Shown piece after piece: positions 1-8,526 of a DNA stretch of 64,000 bases. Position 1 is the stretch's first letter, and each line of letters opens with the position of its first letter. The translations under genes and the position numbers were made by a program. Source of the stretch: Candidatus Bathyarchaeota archaeon (GTDB taxonomy: Archaea > Thermoproteota > Bathyarchaeia > 40CM-2-53-6 > JALHTG01); the NCBI GenBank assembly GCA_022865705.1, contig JALHTG010000011.1, positions 104,158-168,157 of the forward strand, read 5' to 3'. The notes beneath the pieces were generated by a model, which searched no databases, was not told the DNA's origin, and was given only the letters and a program-made list of their open reading frames with translations.

Positions 1-96
1 TTTGCCCCTTCTTCTGGTTCATATTCATTCATGAACTATTGAAGAAGGCGAGCATTCGCTAATGCCGTCAAGGTAATAAGGAGATTCAACTACCGA

Positions 97-1260
97 ATGC
101 GACGAGGGATCGTCACGAAGTACAGGAGATTCGGGAAACTGAATTGGGAAGTATCCGCTCTAGGATTTGGAGCAATGAGATTGCCAATCATCGACGGAGA
201 CCCGGCGAAGATCGATCAACCAACCGCGATAAGAATGATACGCTATGCGATAGACCATGGTGTGAACTATGTGGACACCGCTTATGTTTACCACAGAGGA
301 ACCAGTGAGACGTTAGTTGGGAAATCATTGCAGGATGGATACCGGGAAAAGGTCAGGCTCGCCACTAAGATGCCAACTTGGCTAGTCAATTCCCAGCAAG
401 ACATGGACAAATACTTGGACGAGCAACTTGCGAGACTTCAGACGGACCACATCGACTTCTATTTGCTTCATGGGCTCAACAAGGATCGATGGCCGAAAGT
501 GAAACAACTGGGGGTTATCGGCTGGGCTGAGAAAAAGATGGAGGAGGGAAAGATCGGCCGTTTAGGCTTCAGCTTTCACGACGAGTACTCTGTATTCAAG
601 GAGATCATAGATAGCTATGAAGGCTGTACTTTCTGTCAAATCCAGTTCAACTACACGGATGCTGACTATCAAGCAGGAACGAAGGGACTGAAATACGCAG
701 CCTCCAAGGGCCTAGCAGTTGTTGTGATGGAACCCATAGCCGGCGGGAAGTTGGCTGTCAAGCCGCCAAAAGAGGTCCAAGCGATCTGGGACAAAGCAAA
801 TATCAAGAGTACACCGGCGAAGCTGGCTCTCCAATGGGTTTGGAATCATCCGGAGGTGTCGGTTGTTCTCAGCGGTATGAGCACTTTGGAACAGGTTATG
901 GAGAACCTTGAGTCTGCTGATGATTCTGAGCCAGGCGTCCTGACAAAGGAAGAACTCGACGTCATCAATCAAATTGCGCAGAAATACAAGGAGTCGGGGT
1001 ATATCGGTTGCACAGGCTGTAAGTACTGCATGCCTTGTCCACAAGGAGTGAATATACCGGAGATAATCGCTCTCTACAATGAATTCTACGTCAGGGGCAG
1101 AGACGATGAGGTCAAGAAGAAGTATCGGGAGAATATCACTCCTGAAACGAATGCCAAGAAGTGTGTCAAGTGTGGAACATGCGAAACTCTTTGTCCACAA
1201 CAGCTACCGATAAGGAATATTCTCAGAGGTGCAACCTTTGCTTTCGAGCAGAATGCTTAG
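97..1260 (+). CDS. Aldo/keto reductase with C-terminal 4Fe-4S clusters
   Basis: The first ~280 residues are an aldo/keto reductase barrel: the N-terminal GFGAMRLP stretch, the DTAYVYHRG catalytic-tyrosine region, and a lysine in LATKMP. The C-terminal ~90 residues carry two cysteine clusters (GCTGCKYCMPCP near residue 305 and CVKCGTCETLCP near 355) typical of ferredoxin-type [4Fe-4S] binding. This combination is the Fe-S oxidoreductase branch of the family; the substrate is unknown and electron transfer through the clusters is inferred. An AAGGAG stretch lies 13 nt before the ATG. Homologues usually begin close to the YRRFGK motif, so the first seven residues may be extra. The protein is cytosolic and looks intact. 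Confidence 0.93.
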   Translation: MRRGIVTKYRRFGKLNWEVSALGFGAMRLPIIDGDPAKIDQPTAIRMIRYAIDHGVNYVDTAYVYHRGTSETLVGKSLQDGYREKVRLATKMPTWLVNSQQDMDKYLDEQLARLQTDHIDFYLLHGLNKDRWPKVKQLGVIGWAEKKMEEGKIGRLGFSFHDEYSVFKEIIDSYEGCTFCQIQFNYTDADYQAGTKGLKYAASKGLAVVVMEPIAGGKLAVKPPKEVQAIWDKANIKSTPAKLALQWVWNHPEVSVVLSGMSTLEQVMENLESADDSEPGVLTKEELDVINQIAQKYKESGYIGCTGCKYCMPCPQGVNIPEIIALYNEFYVRGRDDEVKKKYRENITPETNAKKCVKCGTCETLCPQQLPIRNILRGATFAFEQNA

Positions 1261-1343
1261 CATCAAGAGTCATCGTCTGAGCACCACGTTTGAAAGAGGC
1301 TTTTTCTGGATCGAGTTGGTCTTCCTGACCTTTTGGTCACAGC

Positions 1344-1727
1344 CTATTTTCTCATCCTGTTCAAGATTGCTCCAGCGACAAAAGAGAGCCAAGACAGGGT
1401 TGCTAGTCTCGTGTACTCGACGATTGCCACGCGTTCGATAGTCGATGCCACGTAGAACGCGCTTGGAACAGCAAGTGTTCCACAAGCAATGATCACCAGC
1501 CATTCTCTCTTAGTGAACCAGGCAACTGCAGTTGCTATTTGGTTTTTCTTGCGCTGACGTGGACTGACATAGAGTCTTCTTGAGACTTGATCAAGAGCGG
1601 AGACCAACGATTTACTGAACGGGTCCAACCATGCGAGAGGACCAGTGGATTGGCGAGGTGACAACAACTTGAAGAGTGAATTCTTGAGAATAGAGGTCTG
1701 TTCAGCCTGTTTTCTCTGTCTGCCCAA
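1344..1727 (-). CDS. Small membrane protein, unknown function
   Basis: This 127-residue frame has a basic soluble N-terminal half and two likely membrane segments, one starting at WLVIIACGTLAVPSAFYV and one at the C-terminus (LSWLSFVAGAILNRM). It begins with TTG. I recognise no family. It sits convergent to the reductase gene and downstream of a GCGCGC motif at 1728-1733. The hydrophobic pattern and lack of a better frame on the other strand support it, but it could be spurious. Confidence 0.45.
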   Translation of the reverse strand: MGRQRKQAEQTSILKNSLFKLLSPRQSTGPLAWLDPFSKSLVSALDQVSRRLYVSPRQRKKNQIATAVAWFTKREWLVIIACGTLAVPSAFYVASTIERVAIVEYTRLATLSWLSFVAGAILNRMRK

Positions 1728-1898
1728 GCGCGCTTCTTGCTGACTTTTCTTTTGTGGGACGTACTCCTCGGCGTTGTTACATTTTGGCGTCTCTTTTTCT
1801 TCTATGATACATCACCGTACTGAAATCGGCACATTGAGGCGTCATATGCAATATAAGCATATCGCAACAAGTCGCGCGTTGAACAGAACCCATACTCA

Positions 1899-2975
1899 TC
1901 AGAACAACGCAAAGTGTTCAAATCGCTTCGGGCCTGTTCTTTGTGTCCGTGGCAATGCCCTCAGCCTTTCGAACCCATCTTCAGCAATCCTAGCGTCTAT
2001 GGAAGCAACTCCCATTATCGTGAAAAGTGTGGGCGGAGAAATCTCTTCGGAATCAATTTCGCTATTCAACAGCTGAGTTACGTCACACTTTTTCGCTGAA
2101 ACATTGCATCTTCCCTCACGCAAAGCCCGGCTTGCAGGACTGTCCAGCCTGTAGCCAATGTCCAAGTTAGCAAACACATACTATGAGAATCTCGCGACAA
2201 TCGAGTCAGCGAGTGCCTGATTTTCCACATCAACATAGGTCATCCGACTCATTGCCTCAAAAGGAATTACTCGTTCATCTATCAGAGGCGAGGCGGTTCG
2301 TAACGAGATTGCATCAACAATCACAGTTGAGTCATGAATTGCTTCTCGAAGTGTCTCACACGCGACAAGCTTTGTCCTTTCCAACAGGGCCGGATCAAGA
2401 CTTTGGAAAAAAGTGCTCAACCTTTCTTTGACCGTTCTGAAACCACTCTTTCTCCTAGCAGTCAACCTAATCTCTTGAGGCGGATTTCGAAGAGCCCCCA
2501 ACGCCAGGATCGTGGCTCTGCCGACAGGACCTGCACCGAGTATGCAAGCCACGCTCTGTCTTGAGCTTCCTAGGCACTCGACACCGATCGCTGCAGTTGA
2601 GGCGGTTCTAAGGTCATAGATCGGGTTGCCATCCATAATGCAATATGGATGTCCAGTCTCTCTTTCCCAAAGAATCACAACATTTGTTGCGTATCGCCTA
2701 TTCAACTTGAGGTTTCCTAGGCTTGCAGTGAAGATCCTTGAGACGACGCTTCTATCTGTCGCTCCCAGTAATGTGCGCCCCTTGAGAGATCCCAACTCTA
2801 TCGTTGCCTTGTCGTGCGGATATCTTCCAGCATCCTTCAATACGTGCACAGTCAGAAAATTGACTCTCTTGAACGTCTCAACTGTTGGAGGAAATATGAC
2901 GCCGATCTCTCGATGAGAGAGAACTGACGTAAAGTGACCGTCTCCGTACAGATCTATCTTATACATGTGCTTCAC
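1899..2975 (-). pseudogene. Ornithine cyclodeaminase/mu-crystallin family gene, frameshifted
   Basis: Residues 1-264 (2181-2975) match the ornithine cyclodeaminase/mu-crystallin family: an N-terminal substrate domain, the DLRTASTAA segment, and a Rossmann GAGPVGRAT motif. That frame stops at 2181, but the family's C-terminal end continues at once in the next frame (1899-2177), with LREGRCNVS and a CDVTQLLNSEI...TLFTIMG stretch corresponding to the usual ELLNGEI...ITLFKSVG tail. One single-base shift near 2178-2190 would rejoin the two into about 355 residues, close to normal family length. Members reduce or deaminate amino or imino acids with NAD(P). It is either a recent pseudogene or a sequence error; no second copy is in the window. 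Confidence 0.8.
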
Positions 2976-3097
2976 ATGGTGCTATACATTTAGCTCGCAC
3001 TTTCTCCTTAAGACTTAGCTCAGTAATACTGCTGTGTGATCAACTCCACCTGATGCTCTGCCAAACTCGCGGAGAATGCAGACCGGCGCCTGATCCA

Positions 3098-4309
3098 CTA
3101 CGTTATTGAAGTTGATCTTTCCTCGCGTGTCTTGAGTGTTACAAAGAAGTTAGCAAGAGCTGCAAAGGCCAGTACAAGGAAAGCGACGGAGAAGCTGGTG
3201 TAATCAGCAATGGCACCTACTACGGTTGGACTGAACCCAGCGATTAGGTGCCGGACAGCGTTGATTCTTCCTGCAAGAAGGGCACGTTTCTGAGGTGAGA
3301 ATAGATCCATCAGAAAAGCGAACAGTACAGGAATAACCGTATGCAGGCCGAATCCGAGCACTGCGAGAGCCACCACCAGCCAAGGTGCTCCGGGTGTCAG
3401 AACGACTAGAAATATCCCCAATGCTAGAGACGCCAGAGAGACCAGTGTCATGCTTCTTCGGCCTATCTTGTCCGACATGTAACCGCCGAGAGGCCGACCG
3501 ACCAATCCAAGCAGACTAGGAATGGCTACATAATAGCCTAGGTAGACCAGAGCAATCCCCTTCTCCGTCGACAGATACAGGGGCAGGAAGGCAGAGATTG
3601 CGTGGAATACAAACGCATGAATTGTCATGATCAGCAACAGCAACAATAGCTTCGCATTGAACCCGCCTTGTTCAAAGCCAGGTCTGGCCGGTCTTGGTTC
3701 TTCAGATATCTCAGCGGGCGGCAAGAAGATCCAGGCCACAGCCGCTACCACGAGGCCCAAAGATCCGTAGATGAGGTATGTACTTCTCCAGTCGAACAAG
3801 AGTGCAAGTGGCAACGTGACTATGGGAGAGACCAAGCCTGCCAGCGAAACTGCAGATTCATGTGTACCAATCGCTTTTCCTCTTTCATGTGCTTCAAAGA
3901 GATTGGAGATGAAGGCCGTGCCAACCGTTAGATGGCATCCAGAACCAACCGCTCTAAACATGTGAAAGACAAAGAACTGAAGATAGTTTGCAGCGATAGC
4001 AACGAGAATGTTGAATGTGGAGAGAAAGGCTATTCCGAAAACCAATATTCTCTTGTAACCGATCCGAACAGCGAAGTGTCCTGTTGGAAGTTGCATGAGA
4101 GCGAAAACCAAAAGGGACGCTGTTATTAGGATGCCAGTGTCCGAGTATGAGAGGGAGAACTCTTTCGTAACCAATGGCAGAAGGATCGAGAGAGAGTTTG
4201 AAATGAAATTATGCGTGAACCATATGATTGAGCAGAGAACTAATGCCAAGTATTTTTGATGCAAGCCACATCCCAGTGGAAGAGTGTTAGACCTCACGGA
4301 TAGCGACAA
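3098..4309 (-). CDS. Major facilitator superfamily (MFS) transporter
   Basis: A 403-residue protein with about twelve hydrophobic segments and the MFS loop signature after TM2 (GHFAVRIGYKR) and between TM8 and TM9 (GRPLGGYMSDKIGRRS). It is a proton-coupled or facilitated transporter in the cytoplasmic membrane. Substrate cannot be read from sequence. A GTG/ATG-poor N-terminus makes the exact start uncertain by up to ~20 residues. It diverges from the nucleoside deaminase gene, so a shared nucleobase role is possible but only a guess. Confidence 0.92.
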   Translation of the reverse strand: MSLSVRSNTLPLGCGLHQKYLALVLCSIIWFTHNFISNSLSILLPLVTKEFSLSYSDTGILITASLLVFALMQLPTGHFAVRIGYKRILVFGIAFLSTFNILVAIAANYLQFFVFHMFRAVGSGCHLTVGTAFISNLFEAHERGKAIGTHESAVSLAGLVSPIVTLPLALLFDWRSTYLIYGSLGLVVAAVAWIFLPPAEISEEPRPARPGFEQGGFNAKLLLLLLIMTIHAFVFHAISAFLPLYLSTEKGIALVYLGYYVAIPSLLGLVGRPLGGYMSDKIGRRSMTLVSLASLALGIFLVVLTPGAPWLVVALAVLGFGLHTVIPVLFAFLMDLFSPQKRALLAGRINAVRHLIAGFSPTVVGAIADYTSFSVAFLVLAFAALANFFVTLKTREERSTSIT

Positions 4310-4429
4310 GGAATATATCCATGGTGATTGGCGCCACTCAATGCACGCCCATTCGTGCTTGGTGTTTTATGATCATGCTTAAGAAATACTGCTAAGGCAA
4401 ATGGAGGGGGCTTAGTCGAGGCCTTGCGA

Positions 4430-4897
4430 ATGAGTAGCGAGATGTTCATGAGGCTTGCAGTAAAGAAGGCGCTTGACGGAGTTCGGAAAGGCCAAGCGCC
4501 TTTCGGAGCGTGCGTGGTGAAAGATGGCAAAGTGATTTCATGTGAACATAACGCCGTGTGGAAGATGAAGGATTGCACGGCCCATGCTGAAATAGTGGCT
4601 CTAAGGAAAGCCTGCGAAAAGCTGGGAACCATTGATCTATCCGGATGCGAAGTCTATTCCACATGTGAGCCGTGCCCAATGTGCTTCAGTGCGTGTCACT
4701 GGGCCAAGATTTCTAGGATATGTTATGGCACTCGAATAGAAGATGCAAAGAGGTTCGGTTTCAACGAGCTTCAGATATCAAACGAACAAATGAAAGGCCA
4801 AGCGAACAGTAAGATGGAGATTGAAGCAGGATTCATGAGAGATGAATGCATGGAAGTGTTCAAGGAATGGCAGAAGAGGCAAGGACTAAGCTACTAG
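4430..4897 (+). CDS. Nucleoside/guanine deaminase (cytidine deaminase-like)
   Basis: About 155 residues with the zinc-dependent deaminase motifs: HAE (Zn ligand plus the proton-shuttling Glu) near residue 50 and PCPMC near residue 81. The APFGACVVKDG and STCEPCPMC context and the C-terminal FGFNELQ / AGFMRDEC portion fit the guanine deaminase or tRNA-adenosine deaminase-like branch, hydrolysing an exocyclic amine of a purine or pyrimidine. The ATG at 4430 was chosen because GAGG lies 8 nt upstream; a TTG at 4424 is also in frame. A GCGCGCG motif follows the stop codon by 7 nt. Confidence 0.9.
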   Translation: MSSEMFMRLAVKKALDGVRKGQAPFGACVVKDGKVISCEHNAVWKMKDCTAHAEIVALRKACEKLGTIDLSGCEVYSTCEPCPMCFSACHWAKISRICYGTRIEDAKRFGFNELQISNEQMKGQANSKMEIEAGFMRDECMEVFKEWQKRQGLSY

Positions 4898-4997
4898 AAA
4901 CTGAGCGCGCGTTTTAGGTTTTGCCGAAGTATGTCTTGACTTGCGTTGTGTTAAGGTAGACTATTACTAAGACGTGCATGAGCAAGCTGATGATGTT

Positions 4998-5246
4998 TCA
5001 AAAATGTCCTCGTGCAGCGGTAATAGCTCCGAGCACAAGAGCCAGAATGTTGGTGATAAGCGTCCAGGTCCAAGCCCAACCTTTTCCAGTCCACAGCCCA
5101 TGCGCCAGAAACAGGTTGATGGCTCCTACAGCAACTAGCATTATGCCGACTGCCACCGAAATCACTTCGATCACGACTCTGAATTTTTCTATCTCCCCAA
5201 CACCAAGCAGCACTAGGCCTGCAATCAGGCTGAGTATCGCCCCCAA
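4998..5246 (-). CDS. Small membrane protein (DUF2127-like)
   Basis: 82 residues forming three hydrophobic segments with the pattern AINLFLAHGLWTGKGWAW, which resembles the C-terminal part of archaeal DUF2127-like membrane proteins. The frame begins at a TTG and has an in-frame stop not far upstream, so it may be a shortened family member. Function unknown; membrane location inferred from hydrophobicity. Confidence 0.55.
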   Translation of the reverse strand: MGAILSLIAGLVLLGVGEIEKFRVVIEVISVAVGIMLVAVGAINLFLAHGLWTGKGWAWTWTLITNILALVLGAITAARGHF

Positions 5247-5516
5247 TTGCTTACAGAATAACCATGATTGTCACGCCCACTGGCCTACTAGTTTGAGACA
5301 ACAAGCATCACTTCACTTGCGGTTGCGAATTTCATTCACGTACCACGCGTGTGCCACGGTGAATCGGAATAGCGTCATTTGGGAATTCCGGCACATCTCT
5401 GTGCTCGCTACGGCCCCACTGCAGGCTCAATCGGAGCCGGAAAGACAAGCGCATCACAATTGATTGCGGAACAGCTTTCCCCTACAAGTACGGCCAGCGA
5501 CAATGTGCGCGGTGTT

Positions 5517-5843
5517 CTACTCTCTTCTTTCAGTTCTTATCTTGCAGTGTGTGGCGATGGCAGCGATGGCTCCCAGTGCTGCAAGCCACGGGGCAAAGAG
5601 CGCACCCACGACGCCTACCGTTGCCGGGATCTCAAGAAGGGTCTTACCTTGCTCATTCTCAACGATTACCTTAGTCACGTTTCCCTCATGAAGAATCTCC
5701 TTGACCTTTCTGACGAGTTCGTCAGAGTCTACCTCAATCTCATCCACAATAGTTCTCCCAGTAGACTGTCCACACGTGGGACAGTACTTTGTGGCTTCAG
5801 GTAGCTCGGACCCACATCTGCGGCACGATGTCACAGACAGCAC
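5517..5843 (-). CDS. Zinc-ribbon plus DUF4342 membrane protein
   Basis: 108 residues. The first ~25 form a zinc ribbon (CRRCG...CPTCG). The rest matches DUF4342: an ELVRKVKEILHEGN helix, the KVIVENEQGKTLLEIP strand, then a hydrophobic stretch (GVVGALFAPWLAALGAIAAI) that probably enters the membrane. The domain is described elsewhere as a small helical element found in bacteria and archaea with unknown function. The gene runs in the same direction as its neighbours on both sides, which are also small membrane proteins. Confidence 0.8.
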   Translation of the reverse strand: MLSVTSCRRCGSELPEATKYCPTCGQSTGRTIVDEIEVDSDELVRKVKEILHEGNVTKVIVENEQGKTLLEIPATVGVVGALFAPWLAALGAIAAIATHCKIRTERRE

Positions 5844-5877
5844 CGAGTCGTCGACGTTGCCTGCCCTAGACGCAAAC

Positions 5878-6240
5878 CTATGGGAAGCTGAGGAGTGTCC
5901 TCAGCGCAAAAAAGCCGAGCAACGCAAGCACCACGCCGATGACGACGAAAATCACAACTGCTACCAGAGCAATCAAAAAGGCTCTGAGCGAACCGCAGTC
6001 GAAGAAGTGCTTAATCAACGCAAGCCACACGATCAACACAATAAGGCCTGCGACTATGCCCGAGAAAGCGAACTGCAGAACCGAGCCTATCACAGTTCCT
6101 AGCACAACGATCATCAAGGAGTCAGTGAACTTTGCTTTCTCCTTACCCGCGAGAGTGCGTCCGGCTATCCAAAGCACAGGAGTAATGATTACGACGTTCA
6201 CAATCACGTGTATGAGCAAAGCATCCAGGTTTATCGCCAT
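5878..6240 (-). CDS. Conserved-looking membrane protein, unknown function
   Basis: 120 residues, almost entirely hydrophobic with four predicted membrane spans and short charged loops (TLAGKEKAKFTDS between spans 1 and 2). No recognised family. It starts with ATG at 6240, about 40 nt from a TATA-like element (6279-6287) that could also serve the divergent gene at 6325. Probably a real inner-membrane protein. Confidence 0.65.
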   Translation of the reverse strand: MAINLDALLIHVIVNVVIITPVLWIAGRTLAGKEKAKFTDSLMIVVLGTVIGSVLQFAFSGIVAGLIVLIVWLALIKHFFDCGSLRAFLIALVAVVIFVVIGVVLALLGFFALRTLLSFP

Positions 6241-6278
6241 ACAACACCACGCATTTCTTTGTTTCCAGCTCTCACAAG

Positions 6279-6287
6279 ATATAAGTT
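6279..6287. promoter_or_regulatory. Shared TATA-like element between divergent genes
   Basis: GATATAAGT reads as an archaeal TATA box on the plus strand, with a predicted start site near 6308 for the gene at 6325. Its complement CTTATATC is equally good for the minus-strand membrane protein starting at 6240. Position fits both genes; activity is inferred. Confidence 0.4.
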
Positions 6288-6324
6288 TTGATACGCGATT
6301 CTGTCGCGGACCACCGCTGTCTCA

Positions 6325-6582
6325 GTGCGCGCGCTGAAGCGATGGGAGAGGTTCCGGGACACACTTCGCATAGACGAGCGCATAATCTTTGGAGATCTGA
6401 TGGATGAGTGTAGACTATATGCGTCAGCTGCAGGCGCAGCATGCTTTCCAGTCAAATCCGAAGGCATGTTCCTCTCGGTTCTATTCGCGCACCACAAAGC
6501 CCTGAAGGAGCTACGCGACAAAATTGACCAAATCAGCGATCCCCAGAAAAATCAACCAGACGAAAAACAACTTGCAGATTAA
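6325..6582 (+). CDS. Small conserved archaeal protein, unknown function
   Basis: 85 residues beginning with GTG inside a GCGCGCGC stretch. It is soluble and helical, with a characteristic central segment (DECRLYASAAGAACFPVKSE) followed by FLSVLFAHHKALKEL. I believe short proteins with this pattern occur in Thermoproteota, but I cannot name a family. A TATA-like element lies about 40 nt upstream. An AGCGCGC motif follows the stop codon at once. Confidence 0.65.
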   Translation: MRALKRWERFRDTLRIDERIIFGDLMDECRLYASAAGAACFPVKSEGMFLSVLFAHHKALKELRDKIDQISDPQKNQPDEKQLAD

Positions 6583-6706
6583 CAGCGCGCTAGCTTGGTC
6601 GGAAATCTAAGTTTCTGTGTCAAGAATCGACTTCCCAGGTGTCGGCCGCAGGAAGAGTTCAAACAAAATCATCTGAATCACGATAATTTCTGACCATCCT
6701 AGCGCG

Positions 6707-7843
6707 CTATTCAAAGAAATGGTGCTGAGATAGTCCAAAAGATGCAAGATTACCCACGTTTACTTTCACTAGATGTCTTCTGGCTGCCTTGTAGCAGTCT
6801 TCCACTTGGTTATACGGCGTGACAGGGAGATCGCTCATCACGAAATCAGGATGGAACACGAGCAGGCTGTATGGTATGTTCTTGTCCAGGCCAGCGAGAA
6901 ACATTGAAATCCTCTCCACCTCCTGCTTATCCACATATCCCGGCACCAGCAACGTTGTGGCCGTCAACAATGGCACATCCTGTCGCTCCTTACCGTACTT
7001 TCTGAACAGCATCTCGAAATTCTCGAACGATCTGCGATTGGAAACGCCACTCAAAGCCAAACTCACTGTCTCGCTTCTGCACTTGAGGTCAAACTTGATA
7101 TTACCCCCGCTTCTCAAAGCGAGCTCACCCGCCCTATCGACAAGGTTCTTGTTTCCTGCGCCATTCCATTCAAAACATATCCTCAGAACTCGGTCTTGAG
7201 GTTTTGATTCAAGCATCATTTTCGAAGCAGATACTGCGAACGGAAGCTGAGGTTCCGGTGATCCTCCAAAGAAACACCAACAGGAAATGCGTTTGCTAGC
7301 AAGTGTTCTTGACACAAGCGTCTCCGCGTTGCAGCGAGGTGCTTTCTCAACGCTCTTGTGTGAATCGTTCTGGCAGAACAGGCAATCGAAGTTGCATCCG
7401 TAGAAGAAGATGGCAAGGTTGTAGTATCCTGTCTCAGGCCCTGACCTGCAAGCATATCTCGGATATCCTGCTCCCGTTCCTGCAGGGCAGAACCACGCGG
7501 CACAGCAATTTGTGACATGAGGATCCAGATAGTATGTGAGAGCAGCCTCATCCGGACCGGTAGCTGAACTAAGGACACCCTTCGAGCACACTCGCAACCC
7601 GCAATAGCCTCGATCTCCCTCACCAATCACGCATTCATTGGCGCAGACAGTACACTTCACTCCGTTTCTTTCTCTCGGAGGAAACGGAGGTAACCCTAAT
7701 CTTCTTCTAATGCTGGCATGAGCCTTAGCGATAAACACTTGAGACTTGTCATAGTCATCTCGGATACAGTCAAGACATACAGCTAGACTCGAAGATATGA
7801 GAGGCGATTCTTGACCACACACACGACATCTACTATCAGTCAA
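6707..7843 (-). CDS. Radical SAM protein, PflA-like activating enzyme family
   Basis: 378 residues. An N-terminal cysteine-rich region (CRVCG, CLDC, then CTVCANECVIGEGDRGYCG) precedes the radical SAM core, whose CX3CX2C motif is CNFDCLFC near residue 149. The pre-core Cys motif and the later GNIKFDLKC and SGVSNR segments resemble proteins annotated as pyruvate-formate-lyase-activating-enzyme related. Such proteins cleave S-adenosylmethionine to make a 5'-deoxyadenosyl radical. It diverges from the region leading to nrdD; whether it installs the NrdD glycyl radical is speculation, since it is longer than ordinary NrdG. Confidence 0.88.
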   Translation of the reverse strand: MTDSRCRVCGQESPLISSSLAVCLDCIRDDYDKSQVFIAKAHASIRRRLGLPPFPPRERNGVKCTVCANECVIGEGDRGYCGLRVCSKGVLSSATGPDEAALTYYLDPHVTNCCAAWFCPAGTGAGYPRYACRSGPETGYYNLAIFFYGCNFDCLFCQNDSHKSVEKAPRCNAETLVSRTLASKRISCWCFFGGSPEPQLPFAVSASKMMLESKPQDRVLRICFEWNGAGNKNLVDRAGELALRSGGNIKFDLKCRSETVSLALSGVSNRRSFENFEMLFRKYGKERQDVPLLTATTLLVPGYVDKQEVERISMFLAGLDKNIPYSLLVFHPDFVMSDLPVTPYNQVEDCYKAARRHLVKVNVGNLASFGLSQHHFFE

Positions 7844-8052
7844 GGGTCTCGAAGGATCCTATCGTAGACATGAATTTGGCTACCGCAAAATATGAGCTTG
7901 TGCTTGTTCAAGCGGCATTGGCCAACGATTCTTCTGTTCGTCATGTATCTTGGCTTAGAACGCGAGAGCAATGGTCGACTGGATGACTTTAGAAAGTCTG
8001 TGAAAGAACCAAGAAAATAGCTTTAAATCTGCTGTTTCTCCTAAGGTAGACC

Positions 8053-8157
8053 ATGAATCGTTGTGAAAACTGCAACAAGCCACTTCCGCGTCACACTCAT
8101 CTCCGTATGTGCGAAGCTTGCAGAAGAATCACCGTCAAAGCACTCAGACGACGCTGA
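8053..8157 (+). CDS. 34-residue zinc-ribbon microprotein
   Basis: A very short frame, MNRCENCNKPLPRHTH onward, with two CX2C pairs (CENC and CEAC) and an Arg/Lys-rich tail ending in LRRR. A good TATA element (TTTAAA at 8022-8027) lies 26 nt before the ATG, the distance expected for a leaderless archaeal transcript. The protein could bind nucleic acid. The tail is followed after 11 nt by a GCGCGCGCG motif. The promoter spacing and paired cysteines are the reasons to accept it. Confidence 0.55.
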   Translation: MNRCENCNKPLPRHTHLRMCEACRRITVKALRRR

Positions 8158-8526
8158 ACTCTTTTCTAGCGCGCGCGACTCAATGTATGTTAGTTTGAAG
8201 TAAAAGAACCAATTTGCGCGTCTGATTCCACAACTCGAGTCCTACGACAAGATTGGAAGAGAGTGTGGGTGCTCGTCAAGAATCTGAGATCAAAGACGCG
8301 TTGACAGCTAAACCTTCTCGGGCTATAAGAAGCATTCACTTTTCCGACCATTTGGACAAGCGTAGAAATCGATGGGTGGATGATCTGCCTTGGCTGAAGG
8401 ATACTTTTCTTCGTCAGGATTTTGTCAATCGGTTCGAAATTCCAACGGTTTTGAGATGAAACCTCGATACAGTATTTTATACAGAATTGTCTAAAACTTA
8501 TATGGGTCGTGGGGAGAGTAGGCTAA
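8158..8526. other. Stretch without a confident gene, upstream of nrdD
   Basis: The stretch holds a GCGCGCGCG motif (8169-8177), a weak 68-residue plus-strand frame (8253-8459, TTG start, no recognisable family, probably not a gene), and the nrdD promoter: CTTATATG at 8497-8504 lies about 25 nt before the GTG start at 8527. Confidence 0.5.

Noticed and set aside
712..1200. 162-residue minus-strand frame inside the aldo/keto reductase gene
   Set aside because: It is antisense to a clear conserved gene and has no domain of its own.
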